Source: Comamonadaceae bacterium (GTDB taxonomy: Bacteria; Pseudomonadota; Gammaproteobacteria; Burkholderiales; Burkholderiaceae_C). Taken from it: a stretch of DNA of 64,000 nucleotides. The translations under genes and the position numbers were made by a program. Shown here one piece after another: positions 58,425 through 64,000 of the stretch. Location of the stretch: NCBI GenBank assembly GCA_027490925.1, contig JAIXXF010000023.1, positions 20,660 to 84,659 on the forward strand, in the 5' to 3' direction. Each line of letters opens with the position of its first letter. The stretch's first letter is position 1. The notes under the pieces were generated by a model that worked only from the letters and a program-made list of their open reading frames with translations, was not told where the DNA came from and did no database searches.

Positions 58425-58450
58425 CAAAACAAAACGGGCCGAAGCCCGTT
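58425..58450 (-). terminator. Rho-independent terminator after secA
   Basis: Minus strand AACGGGC-TTCG-GCCCGTT followed by TTGTTTTGG: seven-pair stem with a stable TTCG tetraloop and U-tract, 20 bases after the secA stop. Confidence 0.88.
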
Positions 58451-58469
58451 GTGTGGACGGCGCGGTCGG

Positions 58470-61220
<2,751 letters not shown>

Positions 61221-61305
61221 GAATGCGGGGCCGCTTTGTGTGCTTGCCAGCAAGCGCCCAAGGCAACCGAAATCCTGTAGAAAAAGTGAACTGAGGTCGC
61301 CACCA

Positions 61306-61334
61306 TAAAAAACAAGGGCCGGTGTTACCGGCCC
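61306..61334 (-). terminator. Rho-independent terminator after the M23 peptidase gene
   Basis: Minus strand GGGCCGGT-AAC-ACCGGCCC followed by TTGTTTTTTATGG: eight-pair stem, three-base loop, U-tract; 24 bases after the stop codon. Confidence 0.9.
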
Positions 61335-61358
61335 AGGCAGCGCGAAACGCTGTGGATT

Positions 61359-62363
61359 TTACCTTTGTGGCGACAGGCGGTTGCGGTCGGGGGTGACGGC
61401 GGGCCGCTGCGCTGGCTTGGCGGGCAGGTCGGCCTTGGCGACCAAGTTGTCGGGGATCTTTTCCCCCGCCGCCAGGAACTTCTGAGGGTTCTGTGGCACC
61501 CCATCCACCAGCACCTCGAAATGCAGGTGGGGCCCGGTGGAGCGCCCGGTGGAGCCGACCGCGGCGATCTTTTGCCCGCGCTTGATGAGGTCGCCTTTTT
61601 TGACCATTACTTTGGACGCGTGGGCATACCGAGTGACCAGGTTGTTGCCGTGGTCCACCTCCACCATGTTGCCGTAGGCCGGGTGGTATTCCTGCGCCAC
61701 CACCACCCCGCCGGCAGCCGCCAGAATGGGTGTGCCGAAATCGGCCTGGAAATCGATGCCAGTGTGAAGCGCGGTGCGCCCAGTGAAGGGGTCGATCCGC
61801 CAGCCGAACATCGAGCCCATGTAGGCGTCGCGCACCGGCGACTGGGTCGGCACCATGGATTTTTTGATCCGCTGCTCAAACAAGCGGGACTCGATCACGG
61901 TCAGGAGGTCTCCCCGCTGGTCGGCCAACTGGTCCAGGTCGGACAGCGTGGTTTGCAGTTCTTCGATGCTCAACGGGCGGCCTGAGACCAGAACGCCCCC
62001 CCGACCGGGGGCCACCTTGACATCGTTCGGGTTGATGCCCGCCAGGCCAGAGACGCGCTCGGCCAGTGCTTCCATTTGCAGCACCTTGGCCTGCATCTCG
62101 CCAAGCTTGCGGGCCATCGCATCGACGTTCTCGCGCAAGTAGCGCTCTTGCTGGCTCAGTTCTCCTGGCACCAGCCAACCCGCCAAGCCCCCCAGCACAG
62201 GCCAGCCATCCCGAGCGCCTTTGACCAACACGCCGTGGTAGACCAGCGCAGAGAACAGGGTAGCGACCAGCCAAAGCAACACGCCGGCACCGACGAGCTT
62301 TCGACCGCTGAGGTGAATCGCTCGGCTCTTGGCCAACCAGGCGTCCGTGATAATCAATTGCAT
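61359..62363 (-). CDS. M23 (LytM-type) metallopeptidase, membrane-anchored
   Basis: 334 residues. One transmembrane helix (about 25-45, LVGAGVLLWLVATLFSALVYHG), a coiled-coil (about 70-160, QERYLRENVDAMARKLGEMQ) and a C-terminal peptidase domain with zinc residues in RTALHTGIDFQADFGTPI and STGPHLHFEVLVDG. It can cut peptidoglycan cross-links or activate amidases. Start is supported by GAAGGA before the ATG. It diverges from dciA with 26 bases between. Confidence 0.92.
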   Translation of the reverse strand: MQLIITDAWLAKSRAIHLSGRKLVGAGVLLWLVATLFSALVYHGVLVKGARDGWPVLGGLAGWLVPGELSQQERYLRENVDAMARKLGEMQAKVLQMEALAERVSGLAGINPNDVKVAPGRGGVLVSGRPLSIEELQTTLSDLDQLADQRGDLLTVIESRLFEQRIKKSMVPTQSPVRDAYMGSMFGWRIDPFTGRTALHTGIDFQADFGTPILAAAGGVVVAQEYHPAYGNMVEVDHGNNLVTRYAHASKVMVKKGDLIKRGQKIAAVGSTGRSTGPHLHFEVLVDGVPQNPQKFLAAGEKIPDNLVAKADLPAKPAQRPAVTPDRNRLSPQR

Positions 62364-62389
62364 CTGATGTCCTTCATTGCAGGCCCGCC

Positions 62390-62695
62390 ATGACGCTCCC
62401 CAAGCCGCCCTTGACTTTGGACGAAGCGGCGCGTCATTCGCCGACCTTTGCGCGCCTGGCCGAGCAGGTCGCCGATTCAACGCAGCGGCTGCGGGCGATC
62501 GAGCATTTGATCCCCCCGCCTTTGCGGGCAGCCATCAAGCCGGGTCCGGTGGACGATGCGGCCTGGTGCCTGCTGGTCACCAACAGCGCGGTGGCTGCCA
62601 AAGTGAGGCAACTGTTGCCTCTGTTTCAAGCCCGACTCGCTCACATGGGCTGGCAGGTCACCACCATACGCCTCAAGGTGCAAACCGGGCGGTGA
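62390..62695 (+). CDS. dciA: DciA-like protein (DUF721)
   Basis: 101 residues, DUF721 domain (RAIEHLIPPPLRAAIKPGPVDDAAWCLLVTNSAVAAKVRQLLPLFQARL). In bacteria without DnaC, DciA helps load the replicative helicase. This copy is shorter than usual (often 130-170), with only the KH-like core and no extended tail. It sits next to secA and M23 genes, a common place for dciA. It overlaps no other gene; the leader is 26 bases. Confidence 0.8.
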   Translation: MTLPKPPLTLDEAARHSPTFARLAEQVADSTQRLRAIEHLIPPPLRAAIKPGPVDDAAWCLLVTNSAVAAKVRQLLPLFQARLAHMGWQVTTIRLKVQTGR

Positions 62696-62859
62696 CCGTG
62701 CACCGCCACAACGGGCGCGATCTCGCAGCGTGGCGCGATCTCGGGCGTGTGGTCATTGCAGCCTGAGGCTGGCCCATTTTAGTTCGTCGCCACGGGCACA
62801 CCATAAGCACACAGGGCATCCCCGGGCGACCGGGGGGTGCCCTCTGACGCACGTGGTTT

Positions 62860-63978
62860 TCACCCCCGCATTTTGCGGGAGTACTCATGCACGGCGTGGA
62901 CCAGCGTGGCCACGTGCTCCGGCGGGGTGAACTGGCTGATGCCGTGGCCCAGGTTGAAGATGTGGGTCGGCCCGCACTGGGTCGTGTCCGCGTGCGGCAC
63001 CCCAAAGCCCTCCAGCACCTTGGCCACCTCGGCTCGGATCTGCTCGGGCTGGGCAAACAGCACATTGGGGTCAATGTTGCCCTGCAGCGCCTTGCCCGCC
63101 CCGCCCACATCTCCGCCCACCCGCGCCCGCGCCTGCCCGAGGTTGACCGTCCAGTCCAGCCCCAGCACCTCGCAGTCCAGCGCCGCCATGGCCTCGAGCC
63201 ACTGCCCGCCGCCTTTGGTGAAGACGATGCGCGGGATGCGCTGGCCGTTGTGCTCTTTCTTGAGCTGCTGGAGCACCCGGGCGGTGTAGCCCAGGCTGAA
63301 CTTCTGGAAGGCACCATCGGCCAGCACCCCGCCCCAGGAGTCAAACACCATCACCGCCTGGGCGCCGGCCTCGATCTGGGTGTTCAGGTACAGCGCCACC
63401 GCATCGGCGTTGACTTGCAAGATGCGGTGCATCAGGTCGGGGCGGCTGTAGAGCATGGTCTTGACCTGCCGGTAGTCGTCCGAGCCGGCGCCTTCGACCA
63501 TGTAGCACGCCAGGGTCCAGGGGCTGCCGGAGAAGCCGATCAGGGGCACGCGGCCGTGGAGGGCGCCTCGGATGGAGGCGACGGCATCAAACACGTAGCG
63601 CAGCTTGGCCATGTCGGGCACGGCAAGCGCGGCCACAGCGGCCTCGTCGCGCACGGGGTGGGCAAAGCGGGGGCCTTCGCCTTGGGTGAAGGACAGGCCC
63701 AGGCCCATGGCGTCGGGCACGGTGAGGATGTCGGAGAACAGGATGGCGGCGTCCAGGGGGTAGCGCGCCAGGGGCTGCAGGGTGACTTCGGTGGCGAAGT
63801 CGACGTTGGTGGCCAGTCCCATGAAGCTGCCGGCGCGGGCGCGGGTGGCGCAGTACTCGGGCAGGTAGCGGCCGGCTTGGCGCATGAGCCACACGGGGGT
63901 GTGTTCGGTGGCTTGGCGCCAGCAGGCGCGCAAAAAGGTGTCGTTTCGCACTGGGGCAGGGGCTGCAGGCTCGGTCAT
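62860..63978 (-). CDS. hemE: Uroporphyrinogen decarboxylase
   Basis: 372 residues; decarboxylates uroporphyrinogen III to coproporphyrinogen III. Signatures [71 protein letters not shown] and [17 protein letters not shown]. Start [18 protein letters not shown] is favoured over an upstream ATG. Full length. Second haem gene in the window after hemA. Confidence 0.96.
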   Translation of the reverse strand: MTEPAAPAPVRNDTFLRACWRQATEHTPVWLMRQAGRYLPEYCATRARAGSFMGLATNVDFATEVTLQPLARYPLDAAILFSDILTVPDAMGLGLSFTQGEGPRFAHPVRDEAAVAALAVPDMAKLRYVFDAVASIRGALHGRVPLIGFSGSPWTLACYMVEGAGSDDYRQVKTMLYSRPDLMHRILQVNADAVALYLNTQIEAGAQAVMVFDSWGGVLADGAFQKFSLGYTARVLQQLKKEHNGQRIPRIVFTKGGGQWLEAMAALDCEVLGLDWTVNLGQARARVGGDVGGAGKALQGNIDPNVLFAQPEQIRAEVAKVLEGFGVPHADTTQCGPTHIFNLGHGISQFTPPEHVATLVHAVHEYSRKMRG

Positions 63979-64000
63979 GGGGGGATTGTGGCAGGGCAAA

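Noticed and set aside
62714..62743. GGCGCGATCTCG repeated twice, 18 bases apart, after dciA
   Set aside because: Only two copies; no terminator or binding site pattern recognised.
62860..62880. CCCGC-ATTTT-GCGGG hairpin at the hemE end
   Set aside because: It lies inside the last codons of hemE and is followed on the minus strand by TGAAAACC, with no T-run, so not called a terminator.

Overview
The window looks like chromosomal DNA of a GC-rich betaproteobacterium of the Burkholderiales, most like the Comamonadaceae (Hydrogenophaga/Rhodoferax/Acidovorax relatives). The evidence is gene order and protein type: fmdB-DUF502-aspS-nudB, a giant DUF3683 FAD/Fe-S oxidoreductase, ubiE-Tim44-ubiJ-ubiB, rplU-rpmA-obgE-proB, pilB-pilC-pilD-coaE-zapD-yacG, DUF815-argJ-secA-M23 peptidase, and a Burkholderia/Pseudomonas-type lipase with its foldase. 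This is inference from protein content; no 16S gene is present.

Layout. 1-4.0 kb is accessory: the end of a DUF2946 protein, a TonB-dependent siderophore-type receptor and a secreted isonitrile-hydratase-like DJ-1/PfpI enzyme, followed by a gene-poor stretch with a scrap of an IS3-family transposase. From 4.0 kb the region is mostly core genome. 4-12 kb: SUMF1-like protein, CorC-like membrane protein diverging from apaH, rhlE, pcp, lipase plus foldase. 12-17.6 kb: dcd, queD, queE, a Y-family polymerase with a LexA-like box, then folE-BLUF-thioesterase-DUF429. 17.6-25.8 kb: one long leftward run (fmdB, DUF502, aspS, nudB, EEP phosphatase, clsB, DNA exonuclease, ATP-dependent DNA ligase). 26-36.5 kb: a sodium symporter, the ubiquinone genes ubiB, ubiJ and ubiE, and the DUF3683-HIT-DUF971 group. 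37-42 kb: hemA, prfA, prmC, grxD and a Lon-like AAA ATPase. 42-50 kb: proS, rppH, proB, obgE, rpmA, rplU and ispB. 50-55.7 kb: tRNA-Pro(CGG) and a type IV pilus assembly block with pilB interrupted by an amber codon, then coaE, zapD and yacG. 55.7-64 kb: a MutT-type NUDIX protein, DUF815 ATPase, argJ, secA, M23 peptidase, DciA and hemE.

Themes. Pterin chemistry recurs: folE makes the dihydroneopterin triphosphate that queD (queuosine) and nudB (folate) both use, and queE sits beside queD. Quinone and haem supply recur too (ubiB, ubiE, ubiJ, ispB, hemA, hemE). DNA repair is represented by the Y-polymerase, the ligase/exonuclease pair and MutT.

The most unusual structure is a dispersed intergenic repeat found eight times: a 17-nt palindrome GCTAY-N7-RTAGC followed at a fixed distance (20 nt) by GGGC (GGTC in one copy) and an A/T-rich end. 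In two genes (the DNA ligase and the MutT-like protein) the repeat encodes the last codons and the stop, and in prmC it directly abuts the start codon. The other main findings are the in-frame TAG in pilB, the possible isonitrile/metallophore cassette at the left edge, and a single-domain BLUF photoreceptor in a folE operon.
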